Assembly: GCF_019393635.1 (NCBI RefSeq)
Contig: NC_057863.1
Span: forward strand, 644,842,660-644,906,659
Source: Dromiciops gliroides
Taxonomy: Eukaryota; Chordata; Mammalia; Microbiotheria; Microbiotheriidae
Direction: 5' to 3'
DNA length: 64,000 nt
In this document: one piece after another, positions 21,344 to 32,720 of the stretch
Layout: every line of letters begins with the position of its first letter
Numbering within the stretch: position 1 is the first letter of the stretch
Made by a program: the position numbers and the translations under genes
The notes under the pieces: generated by a model
What the model was told of the DNA's origin: nothing
Seen by the model: only the letters and a program-made list of their open reading frames with translations
The model's database searches: none

Positions 21344-21826
21344 TGATGTGTGCTAGAATTTGAGGTCAAATTGATTGTGAGTCATCCCAGAAGAATTACA
21401 CACTCAATGACTCAGTTTCTCCACCTTTGGGAAGTGCAGGGGAGGGCTTATCCTAATTTGGAGTTCCTGGGGTCCTATGCCAACCCCCAATGTGGGTACC
21501 TTTTTCTGTGAAGGTGTGTTTTGGGGGTTTCACATCATAAGGTGAATCAGGGGACAAATTTGGCCTTTTCTGCACATGTCTCTGTTTCCCATGGCTAGTT
21601 TCAAAATATCTTCATTTATCATTCATTTCTTGTCTAAATTTCTATAGCCTGTCATTTTATTTAAGGTCTTCATGGCCTCTCTCCCTCTGTTGCCGTTATG
21701 GGTACTGATTTCTGTGATTTGTAAGTTATCCATTAACTGGGGTCTGAATCCCTCTTAGAGCTAATATCTGAATTAGAGCTTGGGTCTTAGGTTTTTTTTA
21801 TTAACCTTTTTTTGCCTCCTACATCA
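21344..21826 (-). mobile_element. Solo LTR, gammaretrovirus-like ERV (family A)
   Basis: Second copy of the LTR at 17,783: ends TGATGTGTGC and CTACATCA, flanked by GTAT at 21,340-21,343 and 21,827-21,830. It is about 480 bp, shorter than its relative, and inserted beside an L1 tail. Confidence 0.8.
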
Positions 21827-21926
21827 GTATCAGAAAATTGAAAAGGTAAGAGATAGGAGAAGTTATGAAAGGCTTTAAAAGTAAAATATAAAAGTTTATA
21901 TTTGATCTTGAAAGTGATAGAGGGGA

Positions 21927-22090
21927 GGGGCAGCTAGGTGGCACAGTAGATAGAGCACCAGCCCTGGATTCAGGAGGGCCTGAGTTCAAATCCAACCTCA
22001 GACACTTAACACTTACTAGCTGTGTGACCCTGGGCAAGTCACTTAACCCCAATTGCCCGGCCAAAAAAACCCAAAAAAACCAAAAAAGCA
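21927..22090 (+). repeat. WSINE1/MAR1-like SINE
   Basis: Perfect 16-bp repeats AAAGTGATAGAGGGGA at 21,911 and 22,091; a partial third copy follows at about 22,112. Confidence 0.95.
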
Positions 22091-22282
22091 AAAGTGATAG
22101 AGGGGAAAAAAAAGGAAAGTGATAGCAAGCCACCGGACTTTACTGAGTGTGTGTTTGTGTGTGTGTAGTGGGGTGGTGGTGACATGGTTAAATCTGTGCT
22201 GTAGAAAAATTACTTTGGTAGCTGAACAGAGGATGGACTGAAATGGGAAGAGTCTCATGACGGTTGGCCTGCTTGCTATACC

Positions 22283-22499
22283 TTGTTGTTCAGTCATCTC
22301 AGTCGTGTCTGACTCTTGGTGACCCCATTTGTGGTTTTCTTGGCAAAGATAATAGAGTGGTTTGAGGCAAACAGGGTTAAATGACTTACCTGGGATCACA
22401 CACCTAGTGTTTGAGGCCAGATTTGAACTCAGAAAGATGAGTCTTCCTGACTCCAGACCAGAACCAGATTCTATCCTCTGAGTCACCTAGCTGCTCCTC
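22283..22499 (-). repeat. SINE with RTE-type tail
   Basis: TGTTCAGTCATCTCAGTCG and GGTTTTCTTGGCAAAGATA are the RTE-like tail; the head ends at TCACCTAGCTGCTCC. A near-complete example. Confidence 0.85.
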
Positions 22500-23290
22500 C
22501 AATTATCCACTCCTATCTCTTGGCTCCTGGCATTTTCGATGGCTATTCCCCTTACTTGGAACACTCTCTCTCCTCCTCCTCCTCTTTTCTTCCTAACCTC
22601 CCTGGTTCCTTCAAGTACAGGCTAAAATCTCACCTTCTACATGTCACCAGGAAAGTGGTCCTTAGGTATTTCTCAATAAAGAATTACACTCACACCCAGT
22701 CCAATTAGAATGAAAGTGGTCTTTTATTTGGCGCTAGAGAAAGTGACCAAGTGGGAAGTCAAAGACCACCCCTAGGGAGAAGGGGTTAGAAATATCCTCT
22801 TCTCAGAACAGAAGGAAGGCCAGAGCTTTTATAGAGGATAGATGGGGTGTCCACCTGAAAATGGAAAGTTCTTTTTTGGGGTGGGGAAAGCTTGGGTACT
22901 TGTCATATTCCTGAGATCAGAGGAGGATTTTTTTTGAAAGAATGATCCAGACTTTTAGGGTTATCTCTGTCTCCTAGCTCCTGTCAGGTAGTACTTTCCT
23001 GCAATAGAATTTTATCTCCCCTTACTTTTTAGGTGTGTCTGTCCTGATATCTAGTTGGTCAATCTAAACTTTAATAGTCCCTTGACTCCTTCTGTTATCT
23101 GGTCATCTTTGGGTTTGCTTCTCACAGGAAAAACTTCTGATTTATCCTAAGCCCCATGTCACACAGGAAGCATTTCCTGATCCCTTTGCCTTCCCTCAGT
23201 TGATTATTTCTTATTTATCCTGTGCATAGTTTGTATCAAATTTGCATCATTTAAAAAAAGGATTCCAAAGTTTATCTATTCCCCTAATAT
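22500..23290 (+). repeat. L2 LINE, split by an LTR
   Basis: L2 text (TGGCTATTCCCCTTACTTGG, CTCACCTTCTACA) stops at 22,641 and resumes at 23,162 with GGAAGCATTTCCTGATCCC. Confidence 0.65.
22642..23161 (-). mobile_element. Solo LTR, ERV-type (family B)
   Basis: TG...CA ends, about 520 bp, flanked by TACA/CACA. In reverse it shows a TATA box (CTATAAAAGCTCTGG, about 22,825-22,839) and a poly(A) signal (CCAAATAAAAGACCAC, about 22,715-22,730) in the usual LTR order. Confidence 0.7.
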
Positions 23291-23299
23291 TAACTTAAC

Positions 23300-23480
23300 C
23301 AGAGGTCATTAACATTTACCTCATGAGCATGAAGACCAAGGATCTCTGGTTCCACTAAAACAACAGGGCAGGGCACAGACCCCCACACCCCCACCCCACC
23401 CCTGGCCAGGGTATTGCAATAGTCCACAGGTGAGGTGACCAGGGCCTGCACCAGGATGGTTCCTATGATGGATGGGAGCA
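23300..23480 (-). repeat. L2 LINE ORF2 fragment
   Basis: The minus-strand peptide GTILVQALVTSPVDYCNTL matches the L2 reverse-transcriptase motif LVQALVISRLDYCN. Confidence 0.75.
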
Positions 23481-23731
23481 CTATCTCACAGTTGTTGGAG
23501 AACTAGAACATATACTACCTATCTCTCAATAGAATAAAACTTTGACCTGATGGCTAACCCATGAGTCACTGAATAATAGTCACCAGCATGACAACACTTG
23601 CCTCAGTCCTGCTCAGAAAATGGCTAAGGACTCTAATATCACCTTGTATTGGAGAGCACATAGTCCTGGGTTTGGAGCCTGGGGCCCCAGTTTACTTCTC
23701 CGTAAAAAGGGGGTTAGACCACATGACTTTT

Positions 23732-23876
23732 TTTTTTTTAAGTGAGGCAATTGGGGTTAAGTGACTTGCCCAGGGTCACACAGCTAGTAAGTGTTAAGTG
23801 TCTGAGGCCGGATTTGAACTCAGGTACTCCTGACTCCAGGGCCGGTGCTCTATCCACTGCACCACCTAGCTGCCCC
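23732..23876 (-). repeat. WSINE1/MAR1-like SINE
   Basis: Perfect 15-bp repeats GACCACATGACTTTT at 23,717 and 23,877. Confidence 0.95.
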
Positions 23877-24063
23877 GACCACATGACTTTTAAGGTCCTT
23901 CCAGCTCTGGTAGTCAGGATCCTCTAAGTGTAAGCTTCTCAATGCAGATGCTTTAAATGATGTCAGAGCAGCAGCACACCAATCTTGACATTTTTGAGAT
24001 AAAAGAAAGTTACCTTTGAGTTGAAAGATCACTTATGTCTTCACCACTTATTACTATAATTAA

Positions 24064-24200
24064 GGGCAACTAAGTGGCCCAGTGAATAGAGTGATAGGTC
24101 TGGAGTCAGGAAGACCTGAGTCCGAATCTGGCCTCAGACACTTACTTACTGTGACCCTGGGCACGTCACTTAACCTCTGTCTCATTAAAGAAAGGCAAAC
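24064..24200 (+). repeat. WSINE1/MAR1-like SINE, diverged
   Basis: Older copy (GGCAACTAAGTGGCCCAGTG head); it directly abuts the next SINE head-to-tail. Confidence 0.85.
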
Positions 24201-24203
24201 TGG

Positions 24204-24340
24204 GGGCAGCTAGGTAGTGCAAGCACCGGCCCTGGATTCAGGAGGACCTGAGTTCAAATCCGGCCTCAGACACTAGCTGTGTGACCCTGGGCAAGTCACT
24301 TAACCCCCATTGCCCAGCCCCCCCCCCCAAAAAAAAGATA
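24204..24340 (+). repeat. WSINE1/MAR1-like SINE
   Basis: Head shortened (GGTAGTGCAAGCACC); C-rich tail. Confidence 0.9.
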
Positions 24341-24949
24341 GAGCAAGCCCTTATCTTCCAGTTTCCTTCATCTCAAGAATGTCAGTCTGGGTTGATGTGT
24401 CTGTCACCCCCATGGTGTAGCACTCACAGCTAGAGTAAAGTTAATGGGAAGTTAATGGTTAGAAGACATGAGATCCAGATTTGGAAGTACCTCAGTGGTT
24501 CTTATCCCCCTCACTGTACAACGAAAACTGGACCAACGAAATTGGAGAGGCCACAGCAGCGCATCCCAGTGAGCTTGAGCCCTGTTCATAGAGTAGGTAT
24601 TTACCAAAGCAGTATTCTGACTGAAGTCAAGAGCAGGCCACCTCTGGGACAGGCTACAATCTCACTCATCTAGCTCAATGCAAATAACAGTCATAACAAC
24701 CCACCCCAAACCCCCAAACCAAACAAAAAACCCACCAAAAATGGCAAAAGAAAGCCAGCTGCAAAAATAGTGCTCCTCCTGTGGTCCAGATCAGAGCCTC
24801 CAAAAAGCCTATGAGGATAAAGTGAAACCCAGTTCATCAGTTTCCCCTTACCAGGCATACCTAGGAACCAGGATTTAGGTCATTCATGAAGGAGGAACCT
24901 TAGGCTCAGAATGACTCACCCAAGATCAATCACACTATAAGTATTTATT
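24341..24949. other. Unassigned unique sequence
   Basis: No exon or repeat recognised. Confidence 0.4.
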
Positions 24950-25125
24950 AAGCACTTACTATTCCTGGAAGGCAGATAATAGATAACATTTATATAGTGC
25001 TTACTGTGTGTCAGGGCTTGAAAAGTATTATCTCACATTCCTTACAACAGCTCTTGGAGGTAGGTGCTGTTATTATCTGGATTTTACAGATAAGGGCACT
25101 GAGGCAGAGAGAGGTTAAAGAGACT
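24950..25125 (-). repeat. MIR SINE
   Basis: TATAGTGCTTACTGTGTGTC, TATTATCTCACATTCC, GGTGCTGTTATTATC and GCACTGAGGCAGAGAGAGG in order. Confidence 0.8.
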
Positions 25126-25127
25126 TG

Positions 25128-25620
25128 CCTTAAGAACTGTGAATGACTTGACTATTCTCTACAATACAATGATGATCCAAGGACTATGGATGAAACATAC
25201 TATCCACCTCCAAAGAAAGAATTAATATTGATGGAACACAGACTTGCTATTTTTCACTTTCTTTCTTTCTTTTTTTTTTGGTGAGGCAATTGGGGTTAAG
25301 TGACTTGCCCAGGGTCACACAGCTAGTAAGTGTTAAGTGTCTGAGGCTGGATTTGAACTCAGGTCCTCCTGAATCCAGGGCTGGTGCTTTATCCGCTGTG
25401 CCACCTAGCCACCCCTATTTTTCGCTTTCTTTCATTTTGTTTCTTTTAACCAAGTTTTCTTGTACAAAATGACTAATGTGGTAATGTTTTACATAATCAT
25501 GCATGTATAACCCATATATGATTGTTTGCCGCCTCAGGGAAGGGGGAAAGAGGGATAAAAATTGGAACCCAAAACTATAAATAAAAATGTTTATAATTAA
25601 AAACATAAAATAAAATAAAA
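25128..25620 (+). repeat. L1 LINE 3' end, split by a SINE
   Basis: GTGAATGACTTGACTATTC on the left and GTAATGTTTTACATAATCAT to AAAATAAAATAAA on the right. Confidence 0.78.
25266..25412 (-). repeat. WSINE1/MAR1-like SINE
   Basis: Inside the L1 tail; CTATTTTTCRCTTTCTTTC on both sides. Confidence 0.93.
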
Positions 25621-25725
25621 AGGACTTGCCTTGGGTCATGTAGTTGATGCAAAGTGTCTGAAGCCGGATGTGAACTCAAGTTTTTAGATTTCCAAGATCA
25701 GTCTGCCCCATTAGCATACTCTAAT

Positions 25726-25906
25726 TTTAATTTTAATTTTTGGGTTTGTTTTTTTTTTTTGCGGTGCAGTGAGGGTTAAGTGACTTGCCCAGGGTCACAC
25801 AGCTAGTAATTGTCATGTGTCTGAGGCCGGATTTGAACTCAGGTACTCCTGAATCTAGGGCCAGTGCTTTATCTACTGTGCCACCTAGCTGCACCCTCCC
25901 CCCCAC
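25726..25906 (-). repeat. WSINE1/MAR1-like SINE
   Basis: Repeats TAGCATACTCTAAT at about 25,711 and 25,907. Confidence 0.93.
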
Positions 25907-25930
25907 TAGCATACTCTAATAAAAACTCCA

Positions 25931-26087
25931 GGGGCAGCTAGGTGGCGCAGTGGATAGAGCACCGGCCCTGGAGTCAGGAGTACCTGAGTTCAAATCCGGC
26001 CTCAGACACTTAACACTTACCAGCTGTGTGACCCTGGGCAAGTCACTTAACCCCGATTGCCTCACTAAAAACAAAACAAAACAAAAC
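25931..26087 (+). repeat. WSINE1/MAR1-like SINE (left arm of inverted pair)
   Basis: Full length, AAAACTCCA repeats at 25,922 and 26,089. Only about 30 bp separate it from the next SINE, which is in opposite orientation. Confidence 0.95.
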
Positions 26088-26119
26088 AAAAACTCCATTG
26101 TGAAATACTCTTGCTTGTG

Positions 26120-26270
26120 GGTTTTTTTGTTTTTTGCGGGGCAATGGGGGTTAAGTGACTTGCCCAGGGTCACACAGCTAGTAAGTGTTAAGTGTCTGAG
26201 GCTGGATTTGAACTCAGGTACTCCTGAATCCAGGGCCGGTGCTCTATCCACTGCGCCACCTAGCCGCCCC
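26120..26270 (-). repeat. WSINE1/MAR1-like SINE (right arm of inverted pair)
   Basis: Full length, CTTGCTTGTG repeats at 26,110 and 26,271. Together with 25,931-26,087 it forms tail-to-tail inverted repeats. Confidence 0.95.
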
Positions 26271-26280
26271 CCTTGCTTGT

Positions 26281-26960
26281 GTTTTTTATGTGTATACAAT
26301 TATTAAATAATTGCCTATATGAGCAGCTTTGGTTGACATGAAAAGTTCAGAACCATGTCCAACTGAGGCATGGCCAATCTCCCCAGCAGTGGCTTCCAGG
26401 GAGGAGACTCCCTCATTCACAGCAGGCAGGGACCTCATGCAATAAACTAGGAGGGGACAGACTACCTTTGGCCTCCATCACCCCAAGAAATGGCCTTGGT
26501 TAGCTTTCTAGGTACATAGAGGGGAGTCCCCCGCTCTAGGCCTCAAGGCACTGGGACCCTGGAGTCCAGGATTCCTGAAGATAGAAACCCTAAAAAGCCA
26601 CAGTTCTGGAACATAATCCTGTCCCACCCTCCCTCCTTTGACTGTGGTACACTTATCCCTTATAATTGTGTGTGTGTGGCAGAGAGAGGGGCTGGACAGT
26701 TGTCAGGAGTGCAGTGCCCCTACCCCAACCCTCGAGATCTGGAAAATCCCACATAAAATGATGTGTTGTTTGCTGGTTTTCACGTTCTTTTCACAAACTT
26801 TAACTTTTTGCTTAGTTTAATTTTGAAAAAGAAATAGCTTATTTTTATGGTAATAAAAGCTAAACTATATTAATATCATATAATGCCATACATGTATTTT
26901 ATGCATTCTCTGAACTTTTTCTGTTGTCTATAGCTCCTGTAAAACTCTGAGAAAAATTCT
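26281..26960. other. Unassigned unique sequence
   Basis: One of the longer stretches without a recognised repeat; AT-rich at its right end. No exon found. Confidence 0.4.
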
Positions 26961-26961
26961 C

Positions 26962-27140
26962 ATTTATTTATTTATTTGTTTGTTTGTTTGTTTGTTTGTT
27001 TGTTTGTTTGTTTGTTTTTGTGGGGCCATGAGGGTCAAGTGACTTGCCCAGGGTCACACAGCTAGTGTCAAATGTCTGAAATCAGATTTGAACTCAGGTC
27101 CTCCTGAATCTAGGGCCGGTGCTGTGCCACCTAGCTGCCC
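26962..27140 (-). repeat. WSINE1/MAR1-like SINE with (TTTG)n tail
   Basis: The tail has expanded into about 12 TTTG/TTTA units; the head lacks the TTATCCACT block. Confidence 0.9.
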
Positions 27141-27639
27141 CCCATTTAATTCCTTATGCCAATCTGACCCCCCCAATATATCAATCTGACCCGGGGATAT
27201 ATGATGGAGAAAGTCTCCACCTGGAAGGGGTAACTGTATTTAGTAGGATTAATGTTATGTAGGAACTAGGCTAAGGTGTGAATCTAAATCCTTCTCTGCA
27301 GAGATTAAGGTGGTGAAGAAGGGCTCTTGATTTGTGATAAGTCTTCTGTGCCTATAATGTAATCCTTTGTTGATAAAACATGAAAAAGAATTGATGCATT
27401 GTGTTAAGGTTTAACACTCCTTGCCCTCAGAAAACTTTCATTCTAACAGGTAGAGACCATACACTTTGGGGAGTGGTGGCAAGGGAGGGACACTCTGGTC
27501 CAAAAAAGTTACTGTGATGCTTTCTGGAGCCTTAGAAGAATAGATTGACAAGCCCTATCAGGCACAATGACAGAATTAATGTAATTATGGTTCATCAAAT
27601 CTGAAGGCTTGAGAAACCAGGTGCTAAATCCCTAAGCAT
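27141..27639. other. Unassigned sequence
   Basis: Nothing identified with confidence; it could be more of the old LINE to the right. Confidence 0.35.
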
Positions 27640-28371
27640 TCCTATTGGTTTCATATCTGTTGCAGTCCAGCCCCCACCATGCTCCTCTTAGTTGTTCTCT
27701 TTCCACTGGCTGTGTACCTAGAGCTGGCTTAGTCTTAGAAGACAAAGTGAGGCTCAGCTTTCATTATTCAGAGATAAGGATATTCTATGTCTAACTGCCA
27801 TCTGGCAACATTGGCAAAGTGGGTAGTGAAAAAACAGGTCTTTGCTTTTTTTGTATGCTTGTGGTCAGTAAAAGAACTTTGCATTCTTTTTGTGGGTCTA
27901 GTTCATTGCTTATCTGTATTCTCTATGTTCCCAGATACTGAATAGAGCTTGTCCACCCAAACGCATTCTGAAATCTAGGCACTAAACATTCTTCATCCAC
28001 TTGGTCTTCCCTGTATAAATGAACAGACCAAATGCCTTTGAGAGATTATAGATGTCTTCCTGGAAAATTCCTCAGTGTCTTGGGGCCTGATGCAATCAGC
28101 ACAATGTTATCCAAAAATAGGAGCATATGAAAGACCTCACTTTTCCAAGGGAATCTCTCTAGTACTTGGACTCTGAGCTGGATCTTCTCTATGAGAGCTG
28201 GGAATGTTCTTGTACATATCTTGCTGCTGATTCGCCTGACATTTATTATCAGAGGGTCATTGAACAGGATTATTTCTCATGGAGCATTTTCCAAAGAGTC
28301 TTGACATATGGATGGGAGACAGATGGCAGTTGGTTCGTATACAAATTGAATTTTTTTCCCTCTATATCTTT

Positions 28372-28526
28372 CATTTTGTTTTGGGTTTTTTGCAAGGCAA
28401 TGAGGGTTAAATGACTTGCCCAGGGTCACAGAGCTAGTAAGTGTCAAATGTCTGAGACTGGATTTGAACTCAGGTCCTCCTGAATCCAGGGCCAGTGCTT
28501 TATCCACGATGCCACCTAGCTGCCCC
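28372..28526 (-). repeat. WSINE1/MAR1-like SINE (stack with L1)
   Basis: CTATATCTTT at 28,362 and 28,527. Confidence 0.93.
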
Positions 28527-28536
28527 CTATATCTTT

Positions 28537-29441
28537 TTTTTTATTTATTTTTTTTTATGTATAAGGTATTTTATTTTTTCCATTACATGTAAAGATAGTT
28601 CTCAACTTTTGTTTATACAAGCTTTATAATTTCAGATTTTTCTCCCTCCCTCCCCTCCCTCCCCCCTCCCCTAGACAGCAGGTAATCTGATATAGGTTAT
28701 ATCTATATATCTCTATACATATACATATAGATATATATTTATATACACACACATATATATACATAATAACATTAATCCTATTTCTGCATTAATCCTGTTA
28801 CAAGAGAAAAAATCAGAGCAGTGATGCAAAACCTCAAAATAGAAAAAAAAAAACAAACAACAGCACCCAAAACAAAAGAAATAATATGGTTCAATCAGCA
28901 TCTATACTCCACAGTTCTTTTTTTTTTTCTTGGATTTGGAGATCCTCTTCCATCATGCGTTCCCTGGAACTCTTCTGTACCATTGCATTGGTGAGAAGAA
29001 TATAGTCCATCACAGTAGGTCAACACTCAATGTTGATGATACTGTGTACAATGTTCTTCTGGTTCTGCTCATCTCACTCTTCATCAGCCCACGCAAGACC
29101 CTCCAGGTTTCTCTGAACTCCTCCTGCTCATCATTTCTTACAGCACAATAGTATTCCATTGTATTCATATACCACAACTTGTCCAGCCATTCCCCAATTG
29201 ATGGGCACCCCCTCAACTTCCAATTCCTTGCCACCACGTAAAGAGCAGCTATAAATATTTTTGTACATGTGGGTCCCTTTCCCCCTTCCATGATTTCTTT
29301 GGGCAAAAGACCTAAAAGTGGAATTGCTGGGTCAAAGGGTATGCAAAGCTTTATAGCCCTTTGGGCATAATTCCAAATTGCTCTCCAGAATGGTTGGATC
29401 AGCTCACAGCTCCACCAACAATGCATTAGTGTTCCAATCCC
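28537..29441 (-). repeat. L1 LINE, 5'-truncated
   Basis: A 138-codon minus-strand frame (29,010-29,426) is the ORF2 C-terminus: HCWWSCELIQPFW, IPFDPAIPLLGLLPKE, FIAALYVVARNW and TMEYYCAVRNDE all match human L1 ORF2. It is flanked by CTATATCTTT at 28,527 and 29,442. A well-preserved, fairly young copy. Confidence 0.92.
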
Positions 29442-30396
29442 CTATATCTTTCAATTAATTGTGAGAAGTCAGTCTGTCAGTCAACTAGCATACATGAAGT
29501 ACCAAGCTGTCACTGTGCTAAGTCCTAGTAAAGATGTAGTCAATTGGTGAATATCACTTATGGAAAACCTGCTTGTTCCCTACTAATAATGGCCTCTTCA
29601 AAGATGTACCCCATCTGTGTATATATGACCTTTAAAGATGCTGTAGAGATAGGAGACTAGGCATAAAGGCTAGCAGTGATTGACATTCTCTTACTCATCT
29701 TTTTGAGGGATTTTCCATGTCTAGTGCTAACCAAATGGGGTTTTGTTTTTGTTTTTTGTAAAGTGTTGAAGATGTAGAGACATGGAATATCTATATTGGC
29801 TTCTCCAGTGCTTTTTTCTGAACCTTATTTTCCCACATATTAGTCCCTGTTCTCTCTATCCCCCACCATTACAGTGAGGACACTATGAGAGTGAAAGTTG
29901 ACTTTATGGGGGAGTCTTCTCAAGGGCTTCATAGAATTTCTCTGTCACCTTATTATCAGTAACTCATCAGTTACAGTTGGTACACAAACTGTAATCTTTT
30001 TCAAAATAAAATTTTCTTTTTTTTAATGAGTGAAAAATCTGCTTTCTCTTTCTCCCATCTCCCCTCAACTATGAAAAAAAGAAAGATAATCAAAATCCTT
30101 GTAATCGATGTCTATAGTCAAGCAAAACAAATTCCTTCATTGGTCATGTAAAAAAGATTCTTTATCTGCCCCTGATTCTTTCACTTCTTTTTTTCAGTAG
30201 GTGACTAGCACCTTCATCATGACTCCAATGGAATATGGTTGATCATTGCATTGTTCAGAATTCTTTACTAAGTTTTTTGTCATCGCAATATTGTTTTATT
30301 GTATAAATTGTTCTCCTGGTTCTATTCACTTCACTTGGTATCAGTTCCTACAAATCCTCCCAGGTTTCCTTGGAACCAATGTCTTTACCATTTCTT

Positions 30397-30542
30397 TCTT
30401 TCTTTTGGGTGAGGCAATTGGGGTTAAGTAACTTGCCCAGGGTCACACAGCTAGTAAGTGTCAAATGTCTGAGCCCGGATTTGAACTCAGGTCCTCCTGA
30501 ATCCAGGGCCAGTGCTCTATCCACCGTGCCACCTACCTGCCC
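30397..30542 (-). repeat. WSINE1/MAR1-like SINE
   Basis: Perfect 14-bp repeats CTTTACCATTTCTT at 30,383 and 30,543. Confidence 0.95.
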
Positions 30543-30759
30543 CTTTACCATTTCTTACAGCATAATCATGTACCATAACATATTCAGCCATTCCCCAATT
30601 GATAGTCACCTTCCTTGGTTTGCCACTGCAAAAAGAGCTGCTAGAAATAGTTTTGTACATATGAGTCCTTTTCCTCTTTCTTTGATCTCTTTGTGTTATA
30701 GACCTAGGATTGATATCACTGGGTCAAAGACATAAGCACAATTTAAAAACTATGGGGGC

Positions 30760-32720
30760 CTCTCTTTTTCCGAGCTGCTGGGGTCCTGAGTACCTGGCCA
30801 GAGCTACTGAGTTGCGATGTTGCAACTCCCCTTGCTTCATGCATTCCGGCCCCTCCAGAGATGCGGTCAGCTGTTTCAGGTGGCTCTTCGGGCCCAGCAT
30901 GGAGAGGCAACCAAAGCCCAGGCTGGAGAGGCCTCCAGAGGCTGGACAGGCCAGGAAAGCCTGTCAGACAGTGACCCTGAGATGCGGGCACTCCTACAGA
31001 AGGAGAAGGATAGACAGTGTCGGGGCCTAGAGCTCGTTGCCTCCGAGAACTTCTGTAGCCCAGCAGCCCTGGAGGCTTTGGGATCCTGTCTAAACAACAA
31101 GTATTCAGAGGGCTACCCTGGCAAGAGGTACTATGGGGGAGCAGAGGTGGTGGATGAGATTGAGCTGTTATGCCAGCAACGTGCCTTGGAGGCCTTCGAC
31201 CTTGACCCTGACAGATGGGGAGTCAATGTCCAGCCGTATTCAGGGTCTCCAGCCAATCTGGCTGCCTATACAGCTGTCCTCCAGCCCCACGACAGGATCA
31301 TGGGTCTGGATCTGCCTGATGGAGGCCACCTGACTCATGGTTACATGTCTAATGTCAAGCGGATCTCAGCCACATCCATCTTCTTTGAGTCAATGCCATA
31401 TAAACTGAATCCTTCAACTGGCCTCATTGACTACGACCAGCTGGCCGTCACTGCCCGACTGTTCCGGCCACTTATCATCGTGGGCACCAGTGCCTACGCT
31501 CGTCTCATTGATTATGCCCGAATGAGGGAGGTGTGTGACGAGGTCAAAGCCTATCTGCTGGCTGACATGGCACACATCAGTGGCCTGGTGGCTGCCAAGG
31601 TCATTCCTTCTCCTTTCGACCACGCAGATATCGTCACAACCACCACCCACAAGACCTTGCGTGGGGCCAGGTCAGGACTCATTTTCTTTCGTAAAGGGGT
31701 ACAGTCTGTGGACCCCAAAACTGGGCGAGAGATCCCCTACACATTTGAGGACCGAATCAACTTTGCTGTGTTCCCCTCCCTGCAGGGCGGGCCCCATAAC
31801 CACGCCATCGAAGCTGTGGCTGTGGCCCTCAAGCAGGCCAACACCCCAATGTTCCGGGAGTACTCCCAGCAGGTCCTTCGGAATGCCTGAGCCATGGCGG
31901 ATGCACTTCTCCAGAAGGGCTCCTCCTTGGTGTCTGGCGGCACTGACAATTACTTAGTTCTCGTCGACCTTCGGCCCAAAGGGCTGGATGGAGCTAGGGC
32001 CGAGCGAGTTCTAGAACTTGTGTCTATCACTGCCAACAAGAACACCTGTCCAGGGGACCGGAGCGCCGTCACTCCAGGGGGACTCAGACTCGGGGCCCCG
32101 GCTCTAACATCCCGGCACTTTCGAGAAGATGACTTCCGGAGGGTTGTGAACTTTATCGATGAGGGTGTTCACATTGGACTGGATGTGAAGAACAAGACAG
32201 GGAAGCTCCAAGATTTCAAATCCTTTCTCCTGAATGATCCCGAAACAAGACAGCGCCTGGCCAGTCTCAGGCAAAGAGTGGAAGATTTTGCCAGGACCTT
32301 TCCCATGCCTGGCTTTGAGGAGCACTAAGAGGCCATGCTACGTCTCTGCTTCAGAGGACTGGATGGTGCCTATCCCTTCCGGCTAGGCAGATATGGGGAG
32401 AGGAAGGACCTCCTTACTCCTATTTTTCTCTGGAGGGAGAAGAGAGCACTTGGTCCCAAGAGTGGACTTTCTCTCCAGCCCACTAAGTTTGTAGCTGAGT
32501 TTTCTAAGTTTGGGATAAGGTAGATGTGATGTATCCTCTCGCCTCCCTCTTTCCCCTAACTTATATTAGTTAAAATCACCTTATTCTAGGCTTCCCCTTG
32601 CTTTTCTATAGAGTTGGAAGAGGGGCAGACAAGCTGATTGGAGGGGGGTGGGAGGGCTCAAAAATAGACCTGCCTCTTTAAAAAAAAAAAATCCAATAAA
32701 AATGCTGCAACTAAAAAAAA
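30760..32720 (+). pseudogene. SHMT2: SHMT2 processed pseudogene (mitochondrial serine hydroxymethyltransferase)
   Basis: An intronless full-length copy of SHMT2, which converts serine and tetrahydrofolate to glycine and methylene-tetrahydrofolate in mitochondria. The frame runs 30,817-32,328: 503 codons with one internal stop, against 504 residues in human. Visible landmarks are the leader [38 protein letters not shown], the pyridoxal-phosphate lysine loop [33 protein letters not shown] and the end FPMPGF-EH. Damage: one codon (Arg) lost in the LFRP-LII block near 31,470, and CGA changed to TGA at 31,888-31,890, a CpG-type change after 357 codons. A short 5' UTR, a 3' UTR, AATAAA at 32,695-32,700 and an A tail are kept. 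The direct repeat CTATGGGGGC (30,750-30,759 and 32,724-32,733) marks L1-mediated insertion into an old L1. The low damage implies a fairly recent copy. Confidence 0.95.

Larger units (their letters stand above)
27640..29960 (-). repeat. Old RTE-clade LINE, second lineage
   Basis: A minus-strand peptide near 28,080-28,120 reads DNIVLIASGPKTL, close to the RTE reverse-transcriptase motif ADDIVLIA-S-E-L. Further on are KIN/KTKWM-like and QYLGT blocks (RTE: VYLGQ). It differs from the BovB-like copies at 11.7 and 54.6 kb. A SINE and an L1 split it at 28,372-29,441; boundaries are approximate. Confidence 0.5.

Noticed and set aside
25916-26306. Open frames of 118-127 codons on both strands
   Set aside because: They are translations of two inverted SINE copies; frames reading LSDLPRVTQLVSVKCL or RHLTLTSCVTLGKSLN recur at every SINE in the window.
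30817-31890. A functional 357-residue SHMT2 gene
   Set aside because: Intronless, with a poly(A) tail and target repeats; the frame stops before the C-terminal domain needed by the family.
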